Assembly: GCA_022821385.1 (NCBI GenBank)
Contig: JAJEDR010000074.1
Span: forward strand, 17,403-81,402
Reading direction: 5' to 3'
Source: Rhodothermales bacterium
Lineage (GTDB): Bacteria > Bacteroidota > Rhodothermia > Rhodothermales > Bin80
Length of the DNA stretch: 64,000 bases
Shown here: positions 52,769-62,310 of the stretch, in pieces
Numbering within the stretch: the first letter of the stretch is position 1
Layout: each line of letters starts with the position of its first letter
Program-made: the position numbers and the translations under genes
The notes under the pieces: generated by a model
What the model saw: the letters and a program-made list of their open reading frames with translations, nothing else
What the model was told of the DNA's origin: nothing
The model's database searches: none

Positions 52769-54349
52769 ATGGAACTCGATCTATCCTCTTGCGGCATTGA
52801 GGTCAGGGACATCCGAAGAAATATGGTGCCTGCTGTCCTCTACGAGGATGCGCTTCGCAATGAGACGGCGACGAAGATAACCGACAGTGGCGCCATTGCA
52901 ATTACAAGCGGAGAAAAAACCGGTCGCAGCCCCCGGGACAAACGCATCGCTAAAATGCGTTCAAGCTCTCAGGATATCTGGTGGGGATCGGTAAACCTGC
53001 CGATTGATCAGCACACATTCGAGATTAACCGGGAACGTGCGCGTGATTACCTGAACACTTGTGATCATCTCTATGTCGTGGACGGTTACGCAGGGTGGGA
53101 CCCACGCTACCGGATCAAGGTCCGTGTCATATGCGAACGTGCCTACCATGCGCTTTTCATGCGCAATATGCTGATTCGGCTCACGGATAAGGAGCTTGAA
53201 AATTTTGGTGAACCCGACTATATCGTCTACAATGCTGGCATGTTTCCGGCTAACCGCCATACGACGTACATGTCTTCCAAGACCAGCGTAGATATATCCA
53301 TTGAAGACCAGGAAATCGTCATCCTAGGCACCCAGTATGCGGGAGAGATGAAAAAGGGGATCTTCACGATCATGCATTATGTCATGCCTCGCAGGGGGAT
53401 CTTGTCAATGCACTGTTCGGCCAATCAAGGAGCGCAGGGAGATGTTTCTCTCTTTTTCGGACTCTCTGGAACCGGTAAAACCACACTGTCCGCAGACCCA
53501 AACCGTAGGCTAATTGGCGATGACGAACACTGCTGGTCAGATGATGGCATCTTCAACATTGAAGGAGGCTGCTATGCAAAAGTGATCAATCTGTCCGCCG
53601 AACGTGAACCCGAGATTCTCGAAGCCATCCGCTTTGGTTCCGTCCTCGAAAATGTTGTCGTAGATCCAGTTACACACGCTGTGGACTATACTGACACCAG
53701 TCTCACTGAGAACACTCGTGCCTGCTTCCCTATTGAGTACATGCGGAACGCCAAAATTCCGTGTGTTGCGCGGCACCCGTCAAACATCATTTTCCTGACC
53801 TTTGACGCCTTTGGGTTTCTCCCACCCATATCACGGCTCACGCCTGAGCAGGTCATGTATCATTTCATTAGCGGCTATACGGCCAAAGTTGCTGGAACCG
53901 AAGTCGGTGTGCACGAACCGGTGGCGACATTTTCTGCATGTTTTGGTGCAGCGTTCCTAGTATGGCATCCGGCGAAGTACGCCGAACTGCTCGCAGCTAA
54001 AATGAAAACCCATAAGGTCAACGGCTGGCTCGTTAACACGGGCATCATCGGGGACGGGAATCAGCGAATTGAACTTCGCCACACGCGCGCTATTATTGAC
54101 GCTATCCACAGTGGTGCCCTGTTGAATGTGCCGACGGTGCGCGAGCCTGTTTTTGATTTAGAAATTCCGACGAAATGCCCCGGTATACCTGACGAACTCC
54201 TGTGCACGGAGCAGGCCTGGTCCGACCCAGACGCCTATCAACTGGCGGGACGACAACTCTCTATTCTGTTCTCCGACAATTTTGCCAAGTATTCCGGTCG
54301 GTGTTCTCCCGAAGTCATAGCCGTCGCCCGTAAAATCACCGGGGAATAA
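52769..54349 (+). CDS. pckA: Phosphoenolpyruvate carboxykinase (ATP)
   Basis: Decarboxylates and phosphorylates oxaloacetate to PEP with ATP in gluconeogenesis. The 526-residue enzyme has GEKTGRSPRDKRI near the N-terminus (substrate Arg), the P-loop FGLSGTGKTTLSADPNR near residue 230, the kinase-2 motif LIGDDEHCWSDDGIFNIEGG and later the NTRACFPIEYMRNA block. It is the ATP-type, not the GTP-type. Its stop is 40 bp before the convergent pyrB stop. Single gene. Confidence 0.96.
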   Translation: MELDLSSCGIEVRDIRRNMVPAVLYEDALRNETATKITDSGAIAITSGEKTGRSPRDKRIAKMRSSSQDIWWGSVNLPIDQHTFEINRERARDYLNTCDHLYVVDGYAGWDPRYRIKVRVICERAYHALFMRNMLIRLTDKELENFGEPDYIVYNAGMFPANRHTTYMSSKTSVDISIEDQEIVILGTQYAGEMKKGIFTIMHYVMPRRGILSMHCSANQGAQGDVSLFFGLSGTGKTTLSADPNRRLIGDDEHCWSDDGIFNIEGGCYAKVINLSAEREPEILEAIRFGSVLENVVVDPVTHAVDYTDTSLTENTRACFPIEYMRNAKIPCVARHPSNIIFLTFDAFGFLPPISRLTPEQVMYHFISGYTAKVAGTEVGVHEPVATFSACFGAAFLVWHPAKYAELLAAKMKTHKVNGWLVNTGIIGDGNQRIELRHTRAIIDAIHSGALLNVPTVREPVFDLEIPTKCPGIPDELLCTEQAWSDPDAYQLAGRQLSILFSDNFAKYSGRCSPEVIAVARKITGE

Positions 54350-54389
54350 AACCTGCACAGGGCTAGTAGGTACTCCAGGCACAAAACGC

Positions 54390-55343
54390 CTATTCGCCTG
54401 CTCCGGGAGCAAGCAAGTAAATTACCGCCATACGTACGGCCACACCGTTGATGACCTGATCAAGTATAGCTGTGCGTTCATGATCTGCTACTTCGTCATC
54501 CAGTTCAACTCCTCTGTTCACTGGTCCAGGATGCAGCACAATCATGTCAGGATGCATAGCCATATGGCGTCCATTGAGCCCGTAAGTCACGTGGTATTCA
54601 CGCATAGACGGTACCAGGCTTGCCCCAAGCCTTTCGCGTTGTATGCGCAACGCCATGGCCACATCGCAGCCGTGAAGCGCATCATCCAGGTTATGCACCA
54701 CACGCACACCTAAGCTTTCGGTGTGTAGTGGCATAAGTGTTGGAGGACCGCACACGGTTACCTTAGCTCCCAATGTCGTTAGCGCGAAAATATTTGACCG
54801 GGCAACTCGACTGTGCGCGATGTCTCCGATTATGGAGACCCGCAGGCCCGAGAAAGATTCGTATCTCTCCGAAATTGTCAATAGATCCAAGAGTGCCTGC
54901 GTGGGGTGCTCATGCGCTCCATCCCCGGCATTTATAACACTCGCCTTGATACATCTTGTCAGGAAGTGAGCTGCGCCGGGTGAGCTATGCCGGATGACTA
55001 CCATGTCAACCTTCATCGCCTCAATATTTTGAACCGTATCACGCAAACTCTCCCCCTTGGATAGACTTGATCCTGATCCCCCGAAGTTAATCAGGTCTGC
55101 AGATAACCGCTTGGCCGCAAGCTCAAATGATATGCGTGTGCGGGTGGATGGCTCAAAAAACAGGTTTGCGATCGTCGTTCCGAGCAGTGTCGGAACCCGC
55201 TTGATCGGGCGCTCCAATACCTCACGGAACTCGCGAGCCGTGCTCAGAATCAACTGGATCTCGTCCGCACTGTACGTGGATAAGCCCAGCAAATGCCTGT
55301 GTTGAAGTACCCGTATTTCAGCCTTGGGGACTACATCTTCCAT
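54390..55343 (-). CDS. pyrB: Aspartate carbamoyltransferase, catalytic subunit
   Basis: Carbamoylates aspartate in de novo pyrimidine synthesis. The 317-residue chain carries [19 protein letters not shown] (carbamoyl phosphate, STRT at 66-69), [13 protein letters not shown] with Lys, [12 protein letters not shown] and the C-terminal [20 protein letters not shown] 55343 overlaps the pyrR stop by one base (TAATG), giving a bicistronic pyrRB. A pyrI regulatory gene is absent, as in Bacillus-like systems. Confidence 0.95.
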   Translation of the reverse strand: MEDVVPKAEIRVLQHRHLLGLSTYSADEIQLILSTAREFREVLERPIKRVPTLLGTTIANLFFEPSTRTRISFELAAKRLSADLINFGGSGSSLSKGESLRDTVQNIEAMKVDMVVIRHSSPGAAHFLTRCIKASVINAGDGAHEHPTQALLDLLTISERYESFSGLRVSIIGDIAHSRVARSNIFALTTLGAKVTVCGPPTLMPLHTESLGVRVVHNLDDALHGCDVAMALRIQRERLGASLVPSMREYHVTYGLNGRHMAMHPDMIVLHPGPVNRGVELDDEVADHERTAILDQVINGVAVRMAVIYLLAPGAGE

Positions 55344-55903
55344 TATATAGATCCTCGAGTAACCAACCACACACCTTCACGGTCATCAATTTCATCAAAC
55401 TGAACCCGTACTTCCTCTCCGGGAATCGTGGGCACTACACGCCCGACCATATCTGCCCGAATAGGCAACTCATAATGGCCCCGATCGACGAGCGTCAGGA
55501 ATTGAATCCTGGCAGGTCGGCCAAAATCTGTAACCGCATCCATGGCTGCACGTACTGTGCGACCCGTGCATAATACATCATCAACCAGAATCAGATGGCG
55601 ATTGGTTACATCAAACGGGATGTTCGTGCTGCGCATTTGAACCTTGTGGGAGATTCTGTGCAAATCATCTCTGTACATCGTTACATCCAATGTTCCCACA
55701 GGTATCACGATATTCTCAAATTCATTGATGAGTGTTTGCAGTCGCCGCGCTAAATATACGCCGCGCCGGTGCATCCCTACGATTGCAGCTGAATTTTCGT
55801 TAGGATGCAGTGCCTCAATCACCTGTCTAGCCAGCCGGGCTAATGTGCGCTCCATATCTTGCGCATCCATTAGCTGTGCCTTGATGATATCGGAAGGTTT
55901 CAT
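55343..55903 (-). CDS. pyrR: PyrR, pyrimidine operon regulator / uracil phosphoribosyltransferase
   Basis: A 186-residue PRTase-fold protein. The PRPP loop is [32 protein letters not shown] and [17 protein letters not shown] are the PyrR signatures. In Bacillus PyrR binds a hairpin in pyr mRNA and causes attenuation; in other bacteria it serves as a uracil phosphoribosyltransferase. Here it heads pyrRB and only 52 bp separate its ATG from the divergent DUF58 gene, where I see no attenuator-like hairpin, so RNA control is unproven. Confidence 0.94.
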   Translation of the reverse strand: MKPSDIIKAQLMDAQDMERTLARLARQVIEALHPNENSAAIVGMHRRGVYLARRLQTLINEFENIVIPVGTLDVTMYRDDLHRISHKVQMRSTNIPFDVTNRHLILVDDVLCTGRTVRAAMDAVTDFGRPARIQFLTLVDRGHYELPIRADMVGRVVPTIPGEEVRVQFDEIDDREGVWLVTRGSI

Positions 55904-55955
55904 TGTACAAATCTAAGCACTGAAACGTATTCTTGAGCTTATTCTATCTTCAATA

Positions 55956-56894
55956 ATGGTAAATCGCGGTTCAACAAGTCCTCTCAAGTATCTGGATCCG
56001 GTCACGGTTTCCCGATTGAAAAACATGGAGATGCGTGCGCGTCTAGTTGTTGAGGGGTTCATTACCGGCCTGCACAAGAGCCCTTACCACGGATTCTCTG
56101 TTGAGTTCGCCGAACATCGGCCATATAACCCGGGAGATGATCTCAGACATGTAGACTGGAAGGTGTACGCAAAATCTGACCGCTATTATATCAAACAATA
56201 CGAAGAAGAGACAAACTTGCGGCACTATGTCGTTCTGGATACATCGGCCTCAATGCAATATCGTTACGCAGGTCAAGTATCCAAACTTGAATACGGCACA
56301 TATCTGGCAGCTGCACTGCATTTCATGATGGTGATGCAACGTGATGCTACTGGGCTCATGACCTTTGATTCAGAAATACGAACTGTGCTCAGGCCACGCA
56401 GCACCACGCGTTATTTGCGGGAGATCCTGTTACATCTCGAACGATTCTCAAAATTTACGAGTACCGAACCGTACACTGGGACAGCTCACGCTCTTCACCG
56501 AGTTGCAGAAATGGTTCATCGACGGTCGCTGATCGTTATTATTTCGGATCTAGTTGATGGCGCTGAATCACAGGAACAAGTAGTCCGTGCCCTCAGACGG
56601 CTACGCCATAAGGGACACGAGGTGCTTATCTTTCGCATACTTGAAGGAACAACTGAACGCCTTTTTAATCTTCCTGACCGTCCCATGGTTCTGCGGGACA
56701 TGGAATCTGGCACCGAACTGTCTCTCCATCCCGGCCAACTCCGGGAGGCCTATATGGAACGAATGGAGTCTCTCACCGAAAACCTTCGGCGCCAGTGCCT
56801 CAAGCATGCTATAGATTACGTTGAACTGGATACGGCCGTGCCGTACGACAAAGCCCTGTTAGCATATCTTAACAAGCGTCGAACGCTGCACTAG
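55956..56894 (+). CDS. DUF58-domain protein (vWA-like)
   Basis: A 312-residue protein. The DUF58 signature FAEHRPYNPGDDLRHVDWKV (51-70) is followed by a von Willebrand A-like MIDAS motif DTSASM (95-100). MoxR ATPase and BatA-type partners are often encoded beside DUF58 proteins, but none is here; the next gene is an M20D amidohydrolase 8 bp away. It has no membrane helix, so it is probably cytoplasmic. Role unknown; in other systems DUF58 proteins act as MoxR adaptors. Confidence 0.88.
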   Translation: MVNRGSTSPLKYLDPVTVSRLKNMEMRARLVVEGFITGLHKSPYHGFSVEFAEHRPYNPGDDLRHVDWKVYAKSDRYYIKQYEEETNLRHYVVLDTSASMQYRYAGQVSKLEYGTYLAAALHFMMVMQRDATGLMTFDSEIRTVLRPRSTTRYLREILLHLERFSKFTSTEPYTGTAHALHRVAEMVHRRSLIVIISDLVDGAESQEQVVRALRRLRHKGHEVLIFRILEGTTERLFNLPDRPMVLRDMESGTELSLHPGQLREAYMERMESLTENLRRQCLKHAIDYVELDTAVPYDKALLAYLNKRRTLH

Positions 56895-56902
56895 AGTCCC
56901 TC

Positions 56903-58117
56903 ATGTACAACAACATTGCCCGTGATATCAAGGTTGCAGCCAAGGCTATTCTACCCCAGCTGATCAGTCTGCGGCGGACTATACACCAAAACCCTGAACT
57001 GGCCTTTGAGGAGCATGCCACTTCCGCGTTGGTGCAGAAAGAGCTATTGGAAGCGGGAATCCAGCGTGTAACCGCAGCCGTCAATACCGGGGTGATCGCT
57101 ACTATCCGAGGCAGTAGGCCCGGTCCCACTGTGCTGCTGCGGGCAGATCTTGATGGATTGCCGATTCAAGAGAAAACAAACCTGTCTTTCGCTTCCAAAC
57201 GTGCGGGCGTAATGCACGCATGTGGACATGACATGCACACGGCCGCTCTGTTGGGCGCTGCGTTCATTCTACACCAATTGCGAGATAGGATTGCAGGTAC
57301 CATTCGACTGATTTTTCAGCCAGCCGAAGAGACCTTGCCCAGCGGTGCACTGGCCATGATCAACGCGGGCGCGCTGGATCCTGATAAGGACGAACCTGCA
57401 CCAACCTATTGTATTGCCCAACACGTAATGCCCTCCCTTCCGGCTTCCACACTTGGATTTTGCGCCGGAGCTTTTATGGCTAGTGCAGATGAACTCTATA
57501 TTGATATACTATCTGATGGTGGTCATGCTGCAGAACCTCATCAATTAAGTGGAGATCCCGTGCTCGCCGCCGCCCATGTGATCGTTGCGCTTCAGAGCAT
57601 CGTAAGTCGACACAGACCCCCAGAAGTCCCCGGCGTTCTCTCAATTGGACGCATTAAAGCTGATGGTGCAACCAACGTAATCCCATCGAATGTACGGTTG
57701 GAAGGCACCTTTCGTGCCATGAACGAGAACTGGCGAGAATCCGCCCACGAGCGTATTCGTCAAACTGTAGAACATACGGCCGAAGCACACGGTACAAAGG
57801 CGCGAGTTGAAATACGTCAAGGTCCTCCCATACTCGTTAATAACCCTGCACTTACAAAAACTGCATTGGATGCCGCAGTTAGCTACGTGGGAAAGCCTCA
57901 TGTCAAAGACATACCTCTTTGGCTGGCAGGAGAGGATTTCGCGTATTTTCTACAGCGGTGCAAGGGATTATTTTACACGCTGGGGGTAGGACCATCGTCA
58001 GATCTTCACACTGCTGATTTTTCTCCGAACGAATCGGCCTTGGAGACCGGTGCCGGATTTATGGCGTTCCTCGCGGTAACGGTAAATAACAATGGGCAGG
58101 CCAAGAATTTTAGCTGA
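56903..58117 (+). CDS. M20D amidohydrolase
   Basis: A 404-residue metal-dependent amidohydrolase of the AbgA/HipO/IAA-amino-acid hydrolase group. Metal ligands are Cys107 and His109 in MHACGHDMHTAALLG, Glu142-Glu143 in QPAEETLPSGA, His in AQHVMP, and the C-terminal His in SDLHTADFSPNE. The N-terminus LRRTIHQNPELAFEEH is standard. Such enzymes free acids from N-acyl amino acids. It is co-directional with the DUF58 gene and ends 98 bp before the RsbU-like gene. Confidence 0.92.
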   Translation: MYNNIARDIKVAAKAILPQLISLRRTIHQNPELAFEEHATSALVQKELLEAGIQRVTAAVNTGVIATIRGSRPGPTVLLRADLDGLPIQEKTNLSFASKRAGVMHACGHDMHTAALLGAAFILHQLRDRIAGTIRLIFQPAEETLPSGALAMINAGALDPDKDEPAPTYCIAQHVMPSLPASTLGFCAGAFMASADELYIDILSDGGHAAEPHQLSGDPVLAAAHVIVALQSIVSRHRPPEVPGVLSIGRIKADGATNVIPSNVRLEGTFRAMNENWRESAHERIRQTVEHTAEAHGTKARVEIRQGPPILVNNPALTKTALDAAVSYVGKPHVKDIPLWLAGEDFAYFLQRCKGLFYTLGVGPSSDLHTADFSPNESALETGAGFMAFLAVTVNNNGQAKNFS

Positions 58118-58215
58118 TTGTGATAATATGTATATTCCGTTGGAATACAGGTCGTGCTACCCTGAGTGAATTTCGGGTAACTCCTTGACCTAGGTAATAA
58201 CATTCCAGAAAATCG

Positions 58216-60777
58216 ATGACAGATAATCTGCAATACGATAGTTCGGAGAACGGGTCTCCAAACCATCTCAAAGAGCCAAGAGGACGACGCTTGGCAACTA
58301 TAATTTTCGCTGCCAATGTAGGACTGTTGATTATCACCATTCTGGCTGTATCCATATCTCAGATTAGTAATTGGATGAACGGGGCGCGTGAACAGGCGCT
58401 GAATACCGCTGAAAAGACTGCCACCCAGATAGCCGATATCTATGCGGATATTGGGGAGATTTCCATTGCCAATGTAGCCCGAACCGTTGATGCTTCGCTG
58501 AATGCACCTATGACTGCACAGGCTTTCGCCGCTGCTTTTTTGGTTAAGGTCGCAGATGAGGCTAATTATGATACCTCACAGGTTATCAATATTCTGACCT
58601 CGATTGTTGAGGAAACTGTGCTGGATGAATTCTGGATCACAGACCGTGAAGCATATTCTTATCTAACAAATGTTCGGGGCGACGATGGCGAACTGATTTA
58701 CTTCGCATTTGCGGAAAGCCCAATTGAACAACCACAGGCGTACAAATTTTATTCTTTGCTTTACGTCCCGCCTGACTCATTCGCAGTGGTTACGCAACCC
58801 GCCCAGGTCCGTGAGGTTGATCGGAAAGTCTATAAGTATGTGGGCACCAATGGTGTGGACCACCACCGCATCACACAGGTGGGGAACCTTCTGGAATTCG
58901 GGGATAATGAGTTGCTCAGCCAGGCAAATACTGATTCAACGGCACACGTATCCTCTGTGATTGAGGGGAACCTGGCCGCCAATATGCGTGTGGTTGGAGT
59001 AATTCTCGATCATTACATCGTAGCTTCAATTGCTGCTGGCCTTGATGTAACAGGCATACAGGACGATCTTACTAGAATTATTACACACACCGCAATCGGT
59101 GAAATCACTGTGACTGATCGCACCGGAAAGGTACTCTATTCTGTGACTTCATCCGGCGGAGAACAACTCACTACAGTATTGTACCAAGAAGAATTAGACA
59201 CGTTGATGGTAGGACACTGGATCAATCACAGTGGAGCCAAAATCCACCGTGGGGATTCTTCACAGTACAAGTACGTAACCGTTGCGCGGCCAGGCAGCGA
59301 CTATATAGTCCAGGTTGGGTTGCCGCTGGTGCGGGGAAATAGTGCCAGTATTCTGAATACGGTGTATCAAGAACAGGCGGATGTACTTGTAAGCGAGGGC
59401 TACCCGGAAGCACTCTGGTTTAATGATTCAGACAATCAGGTTGCTGCGGCGGCGCAGTACTCGGAAGCAGATGATATCACTGAAATGGAATCTGCCTGGC
59501 GCGTGCCCTACTATGAGCGCTCGGATAGCGCTGCTGTCCTACTCGAACGCGCATCTTCAACCGGTCAACCCACTAGCTACGCACGACTCGGACTAATCAA
59601 TTCCGAGCATCGCGGCATTTGGGTTGCCGCACCCATTTCCCTTGGCGAGAACCATGTCGGTGCTATACTGGCCTTTATTAACCTCGACGATACGGCTGAA
59701 GAAATTTGGAGCGGTATCCGGCAAACCCTGTTTATTTCACTGTTTCTGTTGATCTTCACGGCGGCGGCAAGCTTTTTTGGGGCTCGTCTGCTCACACGCC
59801 CCATTGAGAAAATTGCAACTGCGGCACGTTTTGTCGAGAGTGGCGAGCAACCAGATGAGGAGCTGGTCGGCTCCGTGGTAAACCGGGCAGATGAGATTGG
59901 CTCCCTAGCAAGAGTCTTTCAGGATATGACCATTCAGGTTTTCAATCGTGAAGAAGTGCTTGAAACACTCGTATCTGAGCGCACTGCTGAACTCGTCTCT
60001 GCGAACGATGAACTACGTCTTGCGCAACAGGCAATCAATCAGGACCTAGAAATGGCCACGGTTGTACAGGCTGCTCTGGTAAGGGAGGGAACCGCAGATC
60101 TTGGAAGCTATACAATCTGCGCACGGATGGAGCCCGCACAACAGGTGGGGGGAGATTTCGTCGATTTTTTCGAAGATGGCAACTCCGTAATCTGTGTCGT
60201 GGGCGATGTGTCAGGAAAAGGGGTGGCTTCCGCACTTTTCATGGCAGCTTCTCAGGCAGCCATTCGTTTCGCCGCTAATGAAAGTAGCGACATAGCCGAG
60301 ATCTGCCAAAGCGCAAATAATCGACTCTGTCATCAAAACCCAATGGGACTCTTTGTCACCGTATTCATAGCCAAGGTAAACCTGGAAAGCGGGGAAGTCG
60401 TATATACCTTAGCAGGACATGAGCCCCCGTACCTGTTGAGCGGAGGGAAGCGCACAACAATTGACCGAACTAACGGAATCGCTATGGGGGTGATGGATGA
60501 AATTCCCTACAGTACGAATTCGATTCAAATGAAGCCTGGGGAGTACCTGTTTTCATACACTGACGGCTTGACTGACATGATCAACTTGAATGGCGACATT
60601 TATGGCAGAGAGCGTTTGGAACAGGCACTGGACAGCGCTGATACGTCAAACCCAGACAATCTTTTGAGCTATGTATGGGATGATATCGCCACCTTCTCTT
60701 ATGGAACCGCAGCTGCGGATGACCGCACATGCTTAATTCTTTACCGTAACCTTCAATCTGAATCAGAAACAACATGA
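58216..60777 (+). CDS. RsbU-like sensor phosphatase, PP2C/SpoIIE with HAMP
   Basis: An 853-residue membrane sensor. One helix near residues 27-49, a large extracytoplasmic sensor (about 50-500), a second helix near 502-525, a HAMP linker (RPIEKIATAARFVESG, DEIGSLARVFQDM), a short coiled coil, and the SpoIIE phosphatase (about 630-850). The phosphatase metal sites are conserved: GGDFVDFFEDG, VVGDVSGKGVASALF, SYTDGLTDM and AAADDRTCLIL, so it should dephosphorylate an RsbV-type protein. It overlaps the RsbW-like gene by 4 bp. Signal unknown. Confidence 0.92.
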   Translation: MTDNLQYDSSENGSPNHLKEPRGRRLATIIFAANVGLLIITILAVSISQISNWMNGAREQALNTAEKTATQIADIYADIGEISIANVARTVDASLNAPMTAQAFAAAFLVKVADEANYDTSQVINILTSIVEETVLDEFWITDREAYSYLTNVRGDDGELIYFAFAESPIEQPQAYKFYSLLYVPPDSFAVVTQPAQVREVDRKVYKYVGTNGVDHHRITQVGNLLEFGDNELLSQANTDSTAHVSSVIEGNLAANMRVVGVILDHYIVASIAAGLDVTGIQDDLTRIITHTAIGEITVTDRTGKVLYSVTSSGGEQLTTVLYQEELDTLMVGHWINHSGAKIHRGDSSQYKYVTVARPGSDYIVQVGLPLVRGNSASILNTVYQEQADVLVSEGYPEALWFNDSDNQVAAAAQYSEADDITEMESAWRVPYYERSDSAAVLLERASSTGQPTSYARLGLINSEHRGIWVAAPISLGENHVGAILAFINLDDTAEEIWSGIRQTLFISLFLLIFTAAASFFGARLLTRPIEKIATAARFVESGEQPDEELVGSVVNRADEIGSLARVFQDMTIQVFNREEVLETLVSERTAELVSANDELRLAQQAINQDLEMATVVQAALVREGTADLGSYTICARMEPAQQVGGDFVDFFEDGNSVICVVGDVSGKGVASALFMAASQAAIRFAANESSDIAEICQSANNRLCHQNPMGLFVTVFIAKVNLESGEVVYTLAGHEPPYLLSGGKRTTIDRTNGIAMGVMDEIPYSTNSIQMKPGEYLFSYTDGLTDMINLNGDIYGRERLEQALDSADTSNPDNLLSYVWDDIATFSYGTAAADDRTCLILYRNLQSESETT

Positions 60778-61196
60778 TTACCCGTGATTTCAACGTCACA
60801 GTAGCTGCCCGGGTGTCAGAACTACGTAATCTCTCGGCTATGGTGGAAACGTTCGGAGAGGCGCATGATCTCCCTCCGAGGACCAATTTTATAATCAACC
60901 TTGCTCTGGAAGAGCTCGTGACAAACACACTTGTACATGGTAAGTTTGAGCACGGTGTTGATCCGCAAATTGACGTCAGCCTAAGTATACAGGACGGTCG
61001 CGTGATCGTGGTCGTGAAGTCTAATGGTGGCAAGTTTGATCCTACAAAAAGCACGGACGCGGATACGACAAGCGAGCTGGATTCTCGTCCAATTGGTGGT
61101 CTCGGACTGCATCTCGTAAAAAGTCAAGCCGATGCTTACTCCTATGAGTTTGTTGATGGTCTCAATCGGCTAACTTTGGAGTATAACTTGTCCTAG
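60774..61196 (+). CDS. RsbW-like anti-sigma-type serine kinase
   Basis: A 140-residue GHKL ATPase of the SpoIIAB/RsbW type. The N-box is ALEELVTNTLVHG and the G2 loop is RPIGGLGLHLVKSQ. The G1 box reads VVKSNGGKFDPTK; the usual Asp of D-x-G is Ser, so ATP binding may be altered (see findings). The ATG overlaps the phosphatase stop (ATGA). No sigma factor lies nearby, so the target may be another response module. Confidence 0.85.
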   Translation: MITRDFNVTVAARVSELRNLSAMVETFGEAHDLPPRTNFIINLALEELVTNTLVHGKFEHGVDPQIDVSLSIQDGRVIVVVKSNGGKFDPTKSTDADTTSELDSRPIGGLGLHLVKSQADAYSYEFVDGLNRLTLEYNLS

Positions 61197-61278
61197 TGTT
61201 ACACAAGGTTCACTATATTGGACATCCTCATTAACTTATAGCATAACCCTAATCAAAACCATTCTGGGAAGCAGCAAA

Positions 61279-61623
61279 ATGGCTAGCAAACTTGAAGTAC
61301 TTGAAGAGCGCGAATCAGATATACTCACATTGGTCCCCGTCGGGCGTGTTGACAGTTCAAACGCACCGGTTTTCGAGCGTGTACTCAAAGACTGGATTGA
61401 CGACGGTGAAACCAACATTATTGTCGACTTTAGCCGGTTATCCTTCATAAGCAGTTCAGGAATGCGTGTACTGTTGATCGGAGCAAAGGGTGTACGTGCT
61501 ATTAAGGGTAACCTCATCCTCTGCGGTATGCGTGATAGTATCCGGGAGATTTTCAGCATTAGCGGTTTCGACACCATCATACCAGTAGTCAAAGACCGCA
61601 TCGCAGCCGTTGATACCATCTGA
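61279..61623 (+). CDS. RsbV-like anti-sigma factor antagonist (STAS)
   Basis: A 114-residue STAS-domain protein. The phosphoserine loop reads RLSFISSSGMRVLLIG with Ser60 in the place of the phosphorylated Ser of SpoIIAA. ATG 61279 has GGGAAG 7 bases upstream. It lies 82 bp after the RsbW-like gene and completes a phosphatase-kinase-antagonist set, though it may have its own promoter. Confidence 0.92.
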   Translation: MASKLEVLEERESDILTLVPVGRVDSSNAPVFERVLKDWIDDGETNIIVDFSRLSFISSSGMRVLLIGAKGVRAIKGNLILCGMRDSIREIFSISGFDTIIPVVKDRIAAVDTI

Positions 61624-62310
61624 TTCTCTCGTAGCCAGCGCCCTGTGATTTCGTCGAGGCATCGTGCACAGCGTCGATTATACTACGACATTGATCCTCG
61701 GACCACACTAGCCTGCACCGAATTGCGCACACTGTACTCTGGTCCTGGTGCCTGGTAATTTCCTAATCGCTGTGTTCTCTGGGAGCCAGAATTGCAATTA
61801 GATTTCTCGTGAAGGGAGCACGCAACTTCGCCCTGCCGCTTCGTCGCTCACAATGTATCATGCGAGCAAACTCTCAGCCCAAGATGGATCTAAGTCGATT
61901 GCGATGGGGCGGATCTGTTTAAAATGAGTTCATTAATGCAGATGTACTCGTACCCTCAGAGGGTCGGTTGCTGAGTGATTCACCTCACCACACTGCCCCG
62001 AGTGTAGCTTCAAGTTGATAGCTGAGCAAGTTGAGTTCAGCTACATTGTAATATGCAAACCGGGCCACGGCCGCACCAATTGGATCCTGGAAGAGCTTCT
62101 CTTTGGGATAGGGTCGGGAGACTGAATCCAACAGATTCCCGTGTTTCCGTGGCAGGCTATCACATGAATCCACTATTCAAACCAATACAGCCCACAGTCG
62201 GAGTCGGCATAACATAAAAATGGGCGGCCGCTTGAGTCAGCAGACCGCCCATTCCACCTCTTGTAGGAACCGATCAAATTGAGTGAGATTCTCTTGCAAA
62301 CAAGAGCCTG
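61624..62310. other. Intergenic region with one unplaced minus-strand frame
   Basis: This 687-bp stretch holds the amt terminator (annotated separately) and a 62-codon minus-strand frame at 61985-62173 (starts GTG; ends FAYYNVAELNLLSYQLEATL then GAVW). The end of that frame looks protein-like and could be the C-terminal fragment of a lost gene, but I do not recognise it. Nothing else is seen. Confidence 0.45.
62219..62253 (-). terminator. Rho-independent terminator of amt
   Basis: On the minus strand AATGGGCGG, a 17-base loop, then CCGCCCATT forms a perfect 9-bp GC-rich stem followed by a T-run (TTTT) just downstream. It lies 58 bp after the amt stop, in the right orientation. Confidence 0.85.
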
